64,000 bases of DNA from Coniferiporia sulphurascens. Lineage: Eukaryota > Basidiomycota > Agaricomycetes > Hymenochaetales > Hymenochaetaceae. The stretch spans positions 744,001-808,000 of the forward strand of contig NBBA01000011.1 in NCBI GenBank assembly GCA_002794785.1, in the 5' to 3' direction. Position numbers and translations under genes: made by a program. Under the pieces are notes generated by a model. The model was given only the letters and a program-made list of their open reading frames with translations. It had not been told where the DNA came from and ran no database searches. Shown here in pieces: positions 10,961-22,756 of this stretch; position 1 is the first letter of the stretch; each line of letters begins with the position of its first letter.

Positions 10961-13005
10961 GAAATGAGTTGCCTGGGAAGGAGAGGGAAAGAGAGCTTGA
11001 AACTGATAGAATGTCGTAACGTATGATAGAATCGATGATGAGACGACTTCAAAGAAGTCATCCTAATATACTATTTACTGCAAAGAATAAAGCGGCGTGG
11101 TCTAAGTGGTACGTACAAAGGATAAAGCGCAAGGTAGCTCGCAATATTCTAGTTATATGCGGCCACCCCGAGCCACTTTCAACAGAAACTGGTAGGAAGG
11201 ACGATTAATAACCGCGCCATGTAGGCTTAACCGTGGGAAAACCAAGGAAACACCCTGCTTGTGCATCACGTAGCACAGCAATACTTGAGAAAGCCCAATC
11301 GTGGGGCACTGCCGGCGTCTGCGGTCGCGTGCAGGGTATGTCGGATTCAACGAGGCATCTGCGTCAGTCTACCAGAACCCAGGGTCTCGTAGTATCCCCG
11401 TTTCAGTATCGACTTGACAGCCAGGCCATCCGGAGGAACCATACATGGAAGTGAGCCGTCTGTGGTGGTTCCATGTAGCGTGAAACACCAGTGTAGTAAA
11501 ACAGGACAGAGCAGCCACGGAATTCTGTCAGGCAGCTATCTGCATAGACCAACGAGGCGGTACTAGATCGATACACCAAATGAAATCACGAAGGAGTATG
11601 GCAGAGTCATGCAGATAATGCTTCCATTCTGCATAGGCACTGAATGCATAGCTTGAGCCACGTACATAGGAAGCGAGATTCTCGGCTCTCCTAAGGATCC
11701 TAAAGACAATTCTGTGTAAAAGTATGAACGTTTTACATATACACCGCAATCAGCGTTATGAACGCCATCCTGTATTGACATCATTAAAAGCGGGTACATG
11801 AAGGGGCTTAGGAATCCGCTGCTCGTACTTTATCTCGGGGGGACGACCTAAGAATCGGTAATCTTCACGATCATCGATGTACATGCAAGTTGAATTGCAG
11901 CACTAGTACTCCCCACTATCCCTCTCGCACCTCCATGCCCTTCTGTGACAATATGAAGCTGTCAGGGGGTATCGCCATTCCTTAACAGCCTCGTGCCATG
12001 TAGTGGAGTAGCAAGTCGATTGCAAGCGCGTTACGGATATAGCACTGAAAAGTACACAGCCTACGTGTCGGTAATGAGCGTCAAACCATGCTCATGAGAC
12101 GTGTGGGCTGGGTCTGTTCTCGTCCAGGATTCTGCATGGCCTCAACCTGGTGCACCCTTCTGCCGTTGATGCTTCTATATACATAGCCCAGGTAACGCCA
12201 TAGCGCATGCCATGCGTTAACACAGATTAGAGCCATCGTGGTGAGAGACTGCAGTGAGCACCTAAGGTTGAGAAGTTTCGAATGTCCTGGGGGACTCCTG
12301 GATCGCGTTCAGGCAGATCGTTCGGGAGGCTCCACCGTGTCGAGAGTAGCTTTGTTTTGAACGTAATGCAGAAATGTGAGGAAGGATTGAACTTGTCCGT
12401 TTTGCGAATGACGAGAAGATTAAGCCAGCTTACAGAAATCGTGACTTGCGCAATTGGGCCCCAATCAAGTGAGAGTACCAAATGCGGACATCCAATCGGC
12501 TCCCCCGAGTGCCTTATAAACCACGAACTGAACTTCTGCCGTCCTGCTTGTTCTGCTTGTTTGGGGCTCAAAACACAGGACCCGAAAACCATAGGCTAAA
12601 ACAAAGCCTAAAACCCCATCGTGATACCCCCTAATACATCCCGAGGTTGACATTCAGACTCTGACTCGGAGGTAGATCTGGAGGACTATTCACTATGCCA
12701 CACTGAAACCTGGACTCCCCGATTCTAGCACATCATATATGCTGGGTTGCATAGTTATGACATATTTGTATTAACCTTGGAAATTGGAGCTGGTCCAGGT
12801 AAGGCACGTTGGACATACCCAAGAGAAAATACGCGTCCTTTCTCGGTCTTCTTCCACCGAAGCCCATTCTTCCACATTCTAGTCCTTGTCATCCGACTCA
12901 GATTCTTCCTTGATCCAATTCTCATTTTCGAGTGCTTACTCCTACTCACCATCGGCCATAATTAATCGGTCATCTTTGTCCGTCTTCTAATCGGTATAAT
13001 GGTAT
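10961..13005. repeat. Duplicated spacer between copies 2 and 3
   Basis: No intact gene. Homologous blocks with 6259-8333 are listed there. About 12840-12960, read on the minus strand, still resembles the acidic C-terminal tail of the family (contains EESESDDKD followed by a stop), so it is the decayed end of copy 3. Confidence 0.65.
12479..12521 (+). promoter_or_regulatory. Conserved upstream element plus TATA box, array unit 3
   Basis: CCAAATGCGGACATCC, then AATCGGCTCCCC, then TATAAA at 12516-12521 on the plus strand, facing the 3' end of copy 3. The core before the TATA box is nearly identical to 3009-3024. Confidence 0.45.
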
Positions 13006-15449
13006 TCATTCTATTGGCATGGGCACCCAGAAGAACGGTCCCGTTGCGTCCAGACCATCGCCGCCATCCATCGTCTCAGCGCTACGCCCACTTTCAGAAT
13101 ATACGGTCGGTGCATGGCGAAGGACATACACGTCCACAGAAGATGGTGCCAACAGTACTGTCTTCGCCCTTCTCCCGGGGGACGAAACGACTGGAACGCG
13201 TAGATCCTCGGGCTTGGTTCCTTCAGGGATGGCGCAGTATTTCGAGGTAAGACAGCCTGAAAAATGAGCCACGGCGATGTAGGCCGCCTTCCCACCTGCT
13301 GCGTACCCCGCCAAGAGGGGATAGTGCCCTACACTAGAGAAAGCTATACCATGTGGTGCACTTAGCCTGACCACGCTAGAGCCGCATACCTGCAGAACGT
13401 GCGCATGGGAGGCATCGCAAGCCTTGCCACAGTCGCTCTGTCCATGGTTTTAATGAAAGAAAAAAAAGGGAGAAGACCAATTTGAGTTTGTACTTTGGAT
13501 AGAACACGTTAGATGGCTTACACAAATGTGTATAAGATTACCATCAGCATCACAGTGTCTGTAAAAACTGTTATCCTCATTGTCGTGGAAGGGCATGGGG
13601 TTGCGCAAGCCCTTAGTTTCTTCAGCCATCATCGCAAAACCCGATGTAGTTGTGAATCCGGTCAACGTAAACGCCTGCAGCATCGCGGCTCGAGAATAGA
13701 TATCGGTGTACAGAAGTACACTGGCACAGTACTGCGCACGCTCTCTGAGCGGGATGTCTTTGCTGGCAAAATTAACAGTTATAGGGAAAGTGCTTCGGAT
13801 TATCAAACATCCCTTAGCTCACCTGTCAACATAGAGAGCCAGCTCCAGGTATAGACTTCCTGGCTCTCCGGACTGCAAGAGTTTGCAGTGGTTACGCCAA
13901 AGAAACTTCTGCCTCCCATATGCAATCCTACACAAGATAAGGTCGGCCGGACATGTGGCTCTACGCAAGAACCCCAATGGATACTTGGACTGTAGGGCAT
14001 TCAAGTTGATGCAGAGGCTGTCCGGTTCTCCATCACTCGCGTTGTTCGTGTCAATGATGTGCCGCAATAGCACATACATAAGGCGGTGTGCATCGAGGAA
14101 ATCGTCGATGATCTCGGCTTCGTCGAAGTACGTGAGCCATCTCTGGAAAAGTCTTGAACTGGACGTCCGGGTAAGTTTATCCATATTCCTGTTTACATAG
14201 AAATCAAGTTGTTCAGGAGGACCATTGCTAATTCTAATTAAATTAAAACAAACCGAAGTGCTATGTCTAGAATAACACATATTTCGTTTTCATAATTGTC
14301 GTTATACAGAGAGGGAGGCTGCGCGTCGTTGGTAATATGCTTGAGCAAACATGCAAGGAGTCGGTCGCCTTCTTCCCATTCAAAAACGCCGGGAGGATTT
14401 TGGATGAGGTCTAGCGCTTGCTTGATCGGGGCGTCAAAATAAATCATGATGTCAAAGTTCTGGAAAAGTCGTCGGAAGTACCGCACGGCGATAAAAGAGC
14501 GCTCGGAGTCACTGTTGAACACTACGCTTCAATGTTTGAAGCTTATTGAGTGGAAGGTGACATACTACAGATAGGCAAATATTTTCCGCAATGTACCATT
14601 CAGCAGTGAATCGTTTTCATATGCTACCTCATCATACACACTAATCTTGACATCTGCCGTCCGCAATACCATGTTTATTTCGACATCTGCAAGAGAAACG
14701 AGCGCCTTCCGAGAACTATTTTGAAGCGAGGAACCGTAGTACATCCAGACTGAGGGATCACTTTGTAAAGGTTCGATGGTATTTACGGCTCCCAAGACAT
14801 TGAAGAGAACCCGGACATAACTATCCTCGACGGATAGGTCTGTAATCTTGTCTTATGCTTGTTTGTTCGTTGACGCTACATTTGACCTTAAAAAAGCACG
14901 AGTTAGGAAAGCAATCCCGGTACTTATTAGCGTGCTCATGTATTACCTGACATATCCAATCAGTTTTTTGCAGTCCTTCTCTGTCTTCTTGCTCTCTTCC
15001 CTGAAAGGTCCTGAGGGCAGAGGCAGGTTGGGGTAAGTGGTGATAGCCTTGCGTCGCCTCTGTATTCTGATCGCGACCGCCCGTGGTCCAAAGCCTAGAC
15101 GCTCTGCAACACTGCCAAGCCGTCTCTCGAGTCCTCTACCTGTGAAATCGTAACAGTTTCCGATGATGCGACCTGCGCCTGGGAGGTTGTCGACGGTTTG
15201 GTTGGAGCTCGCGGAAGACCATATTAGCAATTGATCATCAACGGCGTCAGATGGGGTGGCAATATAACCCACATGCTTTGCAAATCTGCCAAGCTGCCTC
15301 TCAAGGCCCCTCCCAACGGAAGTGTAGAAGATTCCGACGGTGCGTCCCGCTCCGATTTGGTTGTCAGCGGTCTGGTTTGAGCTATCAGAGGAAGACCATG
15401 ATCCCGACGACAGATCATCCGCGATATAAATAGTTCTGGATGAGTTTGC
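13006..15449 (-). pseudogene. Array family copy 3, pseudogene with duplicated N-terminal module
   Basis: Exon-equivalents can be followed at 15449-14947, 14886-14566, 14511-14254, 14188-13823 (exons 4 and 5 fused, no intron), 13762-13522 and 13437-13006. Three defects show decay. First, the start ATG is gone: the frame is preceded by TGA at 15452-15450 and exon 1 has no ATG. Second, exon 2 carries an in-frame TAA at 14855-14853 where other copies have a Leu codon. Third, the protein stops at 13006 before the acidic tail, whose remnant lies downstream. Exon 1 contains the GAGR...GRGLER...G module twice in tandem and in frame (SVGRGLERQLGRF and FTGRGLERRLGSV). Like copy 5, it lacks the intron that splits exons 4 and 5 in copies 1, 2 and 4. 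Confidence 0.75.
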
Positions 15450-16227
15450 TCAGGACAGTGCTGTTCTTCCAAATTGTAGACGGGGAGAGGATGGTTGAAA
15501 GCCAGATTCTAATAAAAGGCCAGGACTGTGAGTTTGCCTAGCTTACTCCGCATGGAAGGAGAACCATGGACACAGCCTGCCTGTGCATCATTGTGCACGG
15601 CAACTTTCCTGCAGTCAAGGTCTGGATATGCTGTATTTAACATAACTTCTGATCCTCCGAATCACTTCCTGCGTTCGCGATGCTCGCCAGAAGTACACGT
15701 CTTGCCGGATATATTTGCTAAATTAGCTTGACAGCCAGTGCTATCCGGAGGGTAAAAGACGACATGCGAAGAGTGCAGGCTATGGTCACTTTGCATAGCC
15801 TGGGACCATGCTGGTATCATAGATAATTGAATAGAGTCAACGGTCACGAGCCCTATTTAGCGATCATCCAATCGGTTTTCCCCGATAACCTTATGTAATC
15901 CTACCCATATTTATCCCTACTCTTTCAGGCCGCTCGCTATTACTGTATACTACCACTACCACTCTACCAAGGAAGATATACCTTTCTTCCTACATAGATA
16001 GAGCTCGTCCTGTCAGTTGCAGGACTTTGAGGTTTAAAATAACCCTCCTTACTAAAGTGATTCAAATTTTTGTTTTTAAATACTACTAGTACTACTACTA
16101 CTGCTACCCAAATAGATCGGTGCCAGTGATAGCGACACATAAATGCGTGCGCGGGCCTGCGTACACACAATGCATGCATAATAGCTACAGAACCAGTTTT
16201 ACCAATAAGTGCACCAAGTAAACATGA
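15450..16227. other. Spacer between copies 3 and 4
   Basis: No gene recognised. About 15550-15610 and 15725-15760 match the upstream blocks at 6360, 6560, 11232 and 11409. A weaker version of the TATA-bearing element (ATCATCCAATCGGTTTTCCC) is at 15863-15882, followed by ATTTAT near 15908. Short CTA/ACT trinucleotide runs occur near 15945-15965 and 16080-16105. Confidence 0.5.
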
Positions 16228-16234
16228 TTAATCA

Positions 16235-18727
16235 AGAGTAACAACCATCTTCCGATCTTCACCATACGATTCACATACTTCCATAGTCCAGTCCTCGCCA
16301 TTCAAATCAGGTTCTCCCTTAGCCCAGACCTCTGTTGCGGAAAAGTATTCTCCCCAGATACCTTTGTCCCGCCATCCGTTTTTAATACCCGATCTCGCTC
16401 TGTGACATAGGTTTCCAGGAGAACGGGCCCGTCGCATCCAGAACCTCGCCGCCATCCATGGTCTTGGCACTACGCCCACTTTCAGCATATACAGCCGGCG
16501 CATGGCGAAGAACGAACACATCCACAGAAGAGGGTTCAAATGCAATCCCGGTCCAGTTATATTCAAAGTCTATAACGCGTAGGTCCTCGGGTCGGGCCCC
16601 CTCAGTGATGGTGCAGAATATTACGTCGTTTGGTATATCAGCCAAGGCGACGTAGGCCGGCTTACCGTCTGGCGTGTACCCTGCTAAGAGTGGATAGTGA
16701 CCCGCGCTAGAAAACGCTGTCCCTCCGGGCACGTGCAACCAGAGCATGTCGTTCCGGTTCAATTCCAGAGAGTACTTGCGCTTCCCCGCGCACGCCCTGC
16801 CCAAATTACAGCATTCCTGGTGTTCCTTAAGAGGAAGATCGTTCTGTCTTCGCGTTCTAAATAAGATGAGTCAAGAGGCTTACTGAAATGTGTAGGAGAT
16901 TCCCGTTTGCGTCGCAGCACCGTTTAAATTTTCGATTCATGCGGCGGTTGTATGTCTGGGGCCCGCACAAGCTCCTAGTTTCTCTGACCATTTCTGCAAA
17001 GTCCAATGTAGCCATAAATCTGGTCGACGCGAGTGCCCGCATCATCGCGGCTCGACAATAGACGTCGGTGTACAGAAGCACGCTGGCACAGCGACGGGCA
17101 CGCTCCCGGAGCACAGCGCCGTTGCTGCTGGCAACATATAAAGTTACGAATTGAGTGCCACAATATACTAATTGCTAATTAGCTTACCTATCGACATATC
17201 GAATAATTTCCAGACACTAACTCTGTGGGTTGCAAGACCGTGGGACAAAGGTGCATTTTGCGCGCGATCTCGCACATAACGAGGTCGGGAGGGCACATGG
17301 CCCGACGCAAAATAAACTGTGAATGAATGTGTGGATAGGTAGCCTGCAAATAAGAAGCATTGCTGCGGAGGTTGTCCGGGTTGACATCTCTCATATACTT
17401 CGTTCTGGAGCATGAGCAAAAACATGAGATAGCGGACGTTGGAGAAGCTGTCGGGGTCCTTACTCCCATGACCCATCTGCGTTCATGTTTTGAGCTACAT
17501 TCTGTATGAGCAGATACATATAGTAGTGCGCAGCGAGAAAATTGTCAGCGACGTTGTCCCCGTCTAAGTGCGAGAGCCACATCTGGAAGAACCTCGAGTT
17601 AACTGTTCGGGTAAGTTTATCCGCGTGCCTGTTTGCAACAGAATCAAATTATTCTGCGAAACCATCACTAATCTGGCGCAGATTTGAGACCAACCGAAGA
17701 GTTATTTCAATGACAGGCAAGAGACGGTGTATGATGTCCAAACAATACATGTCTTCGGGAAACTCTACGTCGGTGGAGTTGTACATACGAATCCACTCGA
17801 GCAAGCAAGCAAGAAGTCTGTCGCCTTCCTCCCATTCAAAGTCGTTGGGAGGGGTTCGGATGAGGTCTACCGCTTTCTCTACCGCGATGTCGAATAAAGA
17901 AATGATATCGGATTTTTCCATGAGTCGTCGGTAGTACCGCACAGCGATAAAGGAGCGGTCGGGGTCACTGTTAATCCGTTCAACGATTGAAATATATTGA
18001 ATTAGAGGCGACATACTACATATTGGCAAATAGGTTTCGCAGTGTATCATTCGTCACTGGATCTTTGAAACCTAATTCTTCCCTTTCGAACACACTCATC
18101 CTGTCATCGACTGCCCGCAATACCATGTTCATTTCGACATCTGCGAGGGAAACGAGCGCCTTCCGAGAACTATTTTGAAGCGAGGGACCATAGTAAATCC
18201 AAACTGAGGGGTCACTTTGTAAAGGCTCAATGGCATTTACGGCGCCCAAGACATTGAAAAGACCTCGGATATAACCATCTTCAATGGAGAGGTCTGTGAT
18301 CTGATCCAATGCTTGTTCCTTCGTTGACGCAACATTTGACCTCGAAAAAGTACGAGTCAGAAAGCGAGTCAAGTTCTTGTTGCCATCCTACGTGTTACCT
18401 GATGTATCCGATCAGTCGTCTGCAGTCCTCCTCGATCTTCTTGGTCTCGGCCCTGAAAGGTCCTGGGAGCAGCGGCAAGTCGGGGTAGGTGGTAATGGCT
18501 TTTCTCCGCCTCTGTATTCTGACCGCAACCGCCTTCGGCCCGAGGCCCAGACGCTCCGCGGTACTGTTTAGCCATCTCTCGAGACCTCTCCCTGCGAAAG
18601 TGTAGCCTTTTCCAATGATGCGTCCCGCACCAGTTAGGTTGTCGGCAGTCTCGTTCGAGCTTGCATAAGAGCATGTTATGAAAGACTGATTGTCAGCACT
18701 ATGTTGGGGCCTAGGTGAGCTCGTCAT
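16235..18727 (-). pseudogene. Array family copy 4, frameshifted pseudogene
   Basis: Exon-equivalents: 18727-18399, 18340-18017, 17967-17695, 17628-17464, 17404-17188, 17124-16884 and 16825-about 16235. Exons 1-4 are open and very like copy 1. In exon 5, compared with copy 1, eight bases are missing near 17217 (CAGACACTAACTCTGTGGG here against the longer copy 1 version), so the frame shifts and meets TAG at 17190-17188. Exon 7 also stops early at 16384-16382 (after SQSEIGY), while the tail continues in another frame to about 16235. A truncated product of about 435 residues lacking the DM9-like domain is possible, but two lesions suggest a pseudogene. The start MTSSPRPQ is chosen by alignment with MASSSRPQ of copy 1; an ATG further upstream (18814) is in the same frame. 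Confidence 0.75.
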
Positions 18728-18814
18728 GACCGTGTTCATCCCGAAAGGAAGGGTGGAGGGGATGATTGTGAGTTTGATTCTGGCAGGGGGAGGGCTTATA
18801 ACCGCGCTAAACAT

Positions 18815-20179
18815 ACTTACTGTGTGAGATCAAGGAAACAGCCTGCCTGTGCATCGTGCATCATGTCGTACAGCAATTCCAGTGCTAGAGAACGCCCCTG
18901 CGAGCGGCGCGGAGCGCCAGAAGCGTCTACAGTCGCGACCAGGACATGCTGGATTTAGCGCGGCATTTGCTCCTATCCCCACGATCTTACCTCTATTCGA
19001 CTTGTAAGGCCCACATCTTGTGGTATCTCTATTGCTAAAACGGCTTGTCAATCAGACGTTGAAGCGAGCAGGCCCACACTGGCATAGCCTTAAACACGAG
19101 TATGGTATAGCAATCACTGGTTCTGTCAGGTAGCTATCTGCAACCAGTTCAATGAGGTGGTACTAGTAAACAAACCAAATGAAATCACGAAGGGGTAGGT
19201 AGGGCAGAGTCGTGCGGGTAATGTTACCCACTCCGCTTAGACGCTGGATGCATAGCTCGAGTTACGCGTGTTGCTGCTGAGCTCACGGCCTCCTTGAAAG
19301 CATGAATCCGGCAGGCAGGCTGCTGAAGTAATGCACTCAGAGCGTCTATGATAGCGTCAATCATGCTAGCGGAGGGAGACAGTCCCAGACGAGGACATGG
19401 ATCGTGGTGGTAAGTAGATATGATTTGACTGGCGGTGATGTTGGAATATAATTTGGTAATCTCGGCTATGCGACTACATTTGGTATTTACGTCTCACGCT
19501 CTGTGAAGTTTTACTCGTAGTTAGCTCCATGTATGCTCCTGGTCGGAAACGGCCACGAAGAAATCGTTTATCGACGAGGACCGGCCCGTGCTGCGACGGC
19601 ACGCCTCTGGATTTCTAACAGGTGATCTGTGTCACTGTACTTTGGAAATCATAACCTCGCAAACTCAATTACTTCCGTCGTTCTTATCTATGGAAATTTT
19701 GGATTTGGTAATCTCGAGTATGACTACAAATGGCATATTGGTCACGTGCCAAGTGCATGTATGCTCTTCATCGGAATATTCAGCCACGACGAAATCCTGG
19801 TCAAAAGAATAAAAAAATAGAAAATTTCTACCAGATCTTTTCTTTCAAAAACGAGGTGGGTGTCGAAAGCACGCACACAAGGCCAAGCTATCGCTTTGAG
19901 GCGCTGCGTAATCCTAATTAAATTTGTTACGATTCATTTGGTGTTTGTCAGCTTGAATGCGATTACCAAACTAGTTTCCTATCCTGGAAGCGCATATAGC
20001 CCGTAAATGATTTTTTTCATTGCACCTCAGTCCTGCATTGTTATTTGTGAACTGAGGTATGTATCTTTGAACTCATTAATATCCGACTTTGTTTTAGCAT
20101 GACTTTAATCAGGTAGTTTTAATCAAGGAGTCCCGTTTTTTTGTGGACTAGTACTGAGCAGAAATTCTATCGAGACCTC
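18815..20179. other. Spacer with upstream-block remnants and an imperfect direct repeat
   Basis: 18820-18880 and 19120-19225 match spacer blocks of the array (6360, 6675, 11232, 11522). Two imperfect direct repeats of about 110 bp lie at about 19450-19565 and 19699-19798; they share TTTGGTAATCTCG, GACTACA, CATGTATGCTC and GCCACGA-GAAATC. No convincing gene: a 63-codon frame at 19629-19820 covers the second repeat only. Confidence 0.45.
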
Positions 20180-20548
20180 CGAGTCGTCATCATCTGACAT
20201 AAGTATTCCACCAAAATACCCTTCTTGACCTCGGTCCGACCCACCTAGTTATCCAAAACACGCCCCACCCGAATCCTACGTGCGAACCGAATATGTCTGA
20301 ACACACATTTCTGTACGTACTAGACTAACGGTTGATAAAGCTCACTTACGTGCACGTCGGTTCACCCCACAGATTACCCCGCTTGCGCAAACGTCCCCGC
20401 GACCCCGGATTAATTAGTGCATCATGATGCACCGGCTGTTTTCTTCTATCTTCGATCCCGTCTTCTAGCCTCATCAACTGTGTCTTCTCCTCGTCTTCTC
20501 CTCGTCTGCGATTATCCCCTCGTTGCCCCCGGCGATCGGTCTTCAATC
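20180..20548 (-). repeat. Left arm of an inverted repeat (partner 28751-29106)
   Basis: Read on the minus strand this segment follows 28751-29106 with shared blocks in the same order: GAAGACCGATCGCCGGGGG, ATCCGGGGTCGCGGGGA, CGGGGTAATCTG, TACGTACAG, TTGGATAACTA and GAAGGGTATTT. The two arms differ by many substitutions and small gaps, so the duplication is old. Confidence 0.75.
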
Positions 20549-22178
20549 TGGACTACTAACACTGACCATCACCATTATCATCTGTCCGACGACGAAATTG
20601 AGAATAATAATAATAATAATAATAATACGCGTACTCATTCCTCGTACAATTTTCAATAATTTTAAGAGAAGAACGGGTACTCCGAGTCCCCAGAGCCACG
20701 CACGCTCCTTACGTGCAGCAGGAGATCTAAACAACATTTCGCAAATAGACTCGACATCATCTCCAGCTGCGTCCTCACTGGCAGAAGGAGGCCCAAGCAG
20801 AGCATCGTTGCTTACTCGCAGTCTCGCACCCAAGATTTCGAGGAACAAGTACTCCGAGTGTCTGCGTTTTCAGAAGTTACTTGATCATGAGCCGGCGTTA
20901 GTTCCCCCGACCGATGGGCGCTTACTTAGGTAAGCAAGAACACGTACATGCCGAAAGAGTCGGCGCCACTTGTCGACCGTCATTAATATTCGTAGCTGCT
21001 CGTTGCACTTTCATCCAGAACTCCTTTTACCTAGCATCCTCCCTAGGAGAGCTTTACGCGGCCCACTCAGGCTTGCGGTTGCAGTACTAGCGGCTCTCAA
21101 GACCTAGCATGCATGGCTCAGGAGTGAGGAGTGAGTCGAACGGTGAGTATCGGCCAGTGTGGCACCTCGTCCAGCGGGGCACCTATGACGCGCGAAGAAA
21201 CGAAGAAACGAGGACGGCTACAATAGCATAACATAGGGTCCGAGTAATCCACTTTTAGTCCTCTACGCTCCGTAGACGTAGACGTTAGGCGTTATCAAAC
21301 CTATCTACATACAGTACGGTATGTGTGTTCTATATTTGCTTATTACGAATCAAACGCGGAATTCGATAGAGATAAGTAGGGAATCCGAGTCGAGAATCGG
21401 GAATCGAGATTGTACAATGTATATTGCGCACGGGGCGAGGCATGTGTTATTCGCCCACTTGGCCGCAGCAGCAGTAACAGGCAGTTGCGGCAGCGGCAGC
21501 TTCCAAATCCCATGCATTCATTCAGTTATTCTTTCATTTGATTCATTCATTCGTTTGTGCGGGCGTCTGCTCGGCGTAACGCGTTCGCCCGCCCGAACGC
21601 CTACTCGCTTACTGCCAGCTGGCACAGAGTAGTAGCCGCTACACGGCTCCAGACTTCGGTTTTGGAAACAAGCTTAAGCGTGGAATGAGGCTTGAGGCTT
21701 GTGGTTTGAGGCCTGAGGAGGCCAGACGGCACTCGGACGGGGATAGGGATGCGGATAGGGTACGCGCATATAACCTGCTATCAGTGACGAATATTAATAT
21801 TAATGTGTGTGAAATGCGTATGTGGCGCGGCACGAGACGAGACCTGCGGCGTCACAGTGGAGCGCGGATTCGGGGTGTACGACGCGGAATGCGGGAATTA
21901 CGGTAACGCACTATGTATATTGGTGCTGCGGGACTCGGAATAGAACTAAAACACGATGCATGCATGGAGACCAAAAACGAAAGCAAAAAAAACAAACAAA
22001 TACAGATGGGTAATAAGTTAACGGGGTGTGGTAGGGCGCGCGTATTTTGGGCGCTGGGGGCGGCGTCGTCATCGTCGTCGTCGTCGGTGTCGTCATCAAT
22101 GTTCACTCGTCTTTCCCACTCGTCGGGATTACTCTAATATCCTCATCATCCTCGTCATCGCCCGCCCACCCAAAAACT
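20549..22178. other. Low-complexity gene-poor core, left part
   Basis: Contains an (AAT)n microsatellite at 20603-20637. The open frames are short and of biased composition. One at 20640-20933 (plus) is moderately protein-like, but it has no domain or splice context that I can support. Confidence 0.4.
20603..20637. repeat. (AAT)n microsatellite
   Basis: About eleven uninterrupted AAT units. Confidence 0.9.
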
Positions 22179-22756
22179 CTAAAAGCGCCTACGCAACCTC
22201 GGCGACCTAGGCGCCGGAGCCGTCCAGCGCAAAAGCTGATCCGTCATCTCGCGCGAGAGGAACACGACGCCAGACGCGCCCTCGCACAGCACGCCTGCTG
22301 CGTCGAGCGCGGCGAGCACTTGCACGTCGCGCGTGGGGAGCGTGGCGCGGCGTGCGTAGCGGAACATTGTGCCGAATTCGTGGCGGAATACTGTGATGGC
22401 TATGGCTGTGGGTGGTGGGGACGGTGGGGTGGAGAATAGCGGTGATTTGGGATTGGGACTGGGGTTGGGACTGGGGCAGGAGAGCGGGGCGTCGGCTGTG
22501 AAGGAGGGGCGGAGATGAGCGGGTTTGTCCCTAAGGCAAAAGGAGAGGAGGGGGGAGACGCACTTTGTACGAGACAGATCTCGCCGTATATCCGCACAAA
22601 GGCAAACGCGCCCTGTTCATCGAGCGGCGCAGACTGTACTAATTGCTGCTGCTGCTGCAACGACGGTGGTGGCGAGTGCAGCTGGAGCGCAAGGTGGGCG
22701 CTGGGGCCGGCAGACGGCTGTGCGATGCGCGTTGCGGTTTGGGTGAGTGTGGCCAT
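22179..22756 (-). CDS. Possible two-exon gene, unrecognised (139 aa)
   Basis: Exon 22756-22564 starts MATLTQTATRIAQPSAGPSA, runs through a Gln stretch and ends in FVRIYGEICLVQ. A GTGCGT donor at 22563 and an acceptor CCCACAG ending at 22406 join it in frame to 22405-22179, which encodes FRHEFGTMFRYARR, LAALDAAGVLCEG and a basic C-terminus. The total is 420 nt. The second exon has a plausible amphipathic composition, but I do not recognise a family, and the surrounding DNA is low in complexity. It could be a chance frame or a decayed gene. Confidence 0.3.
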
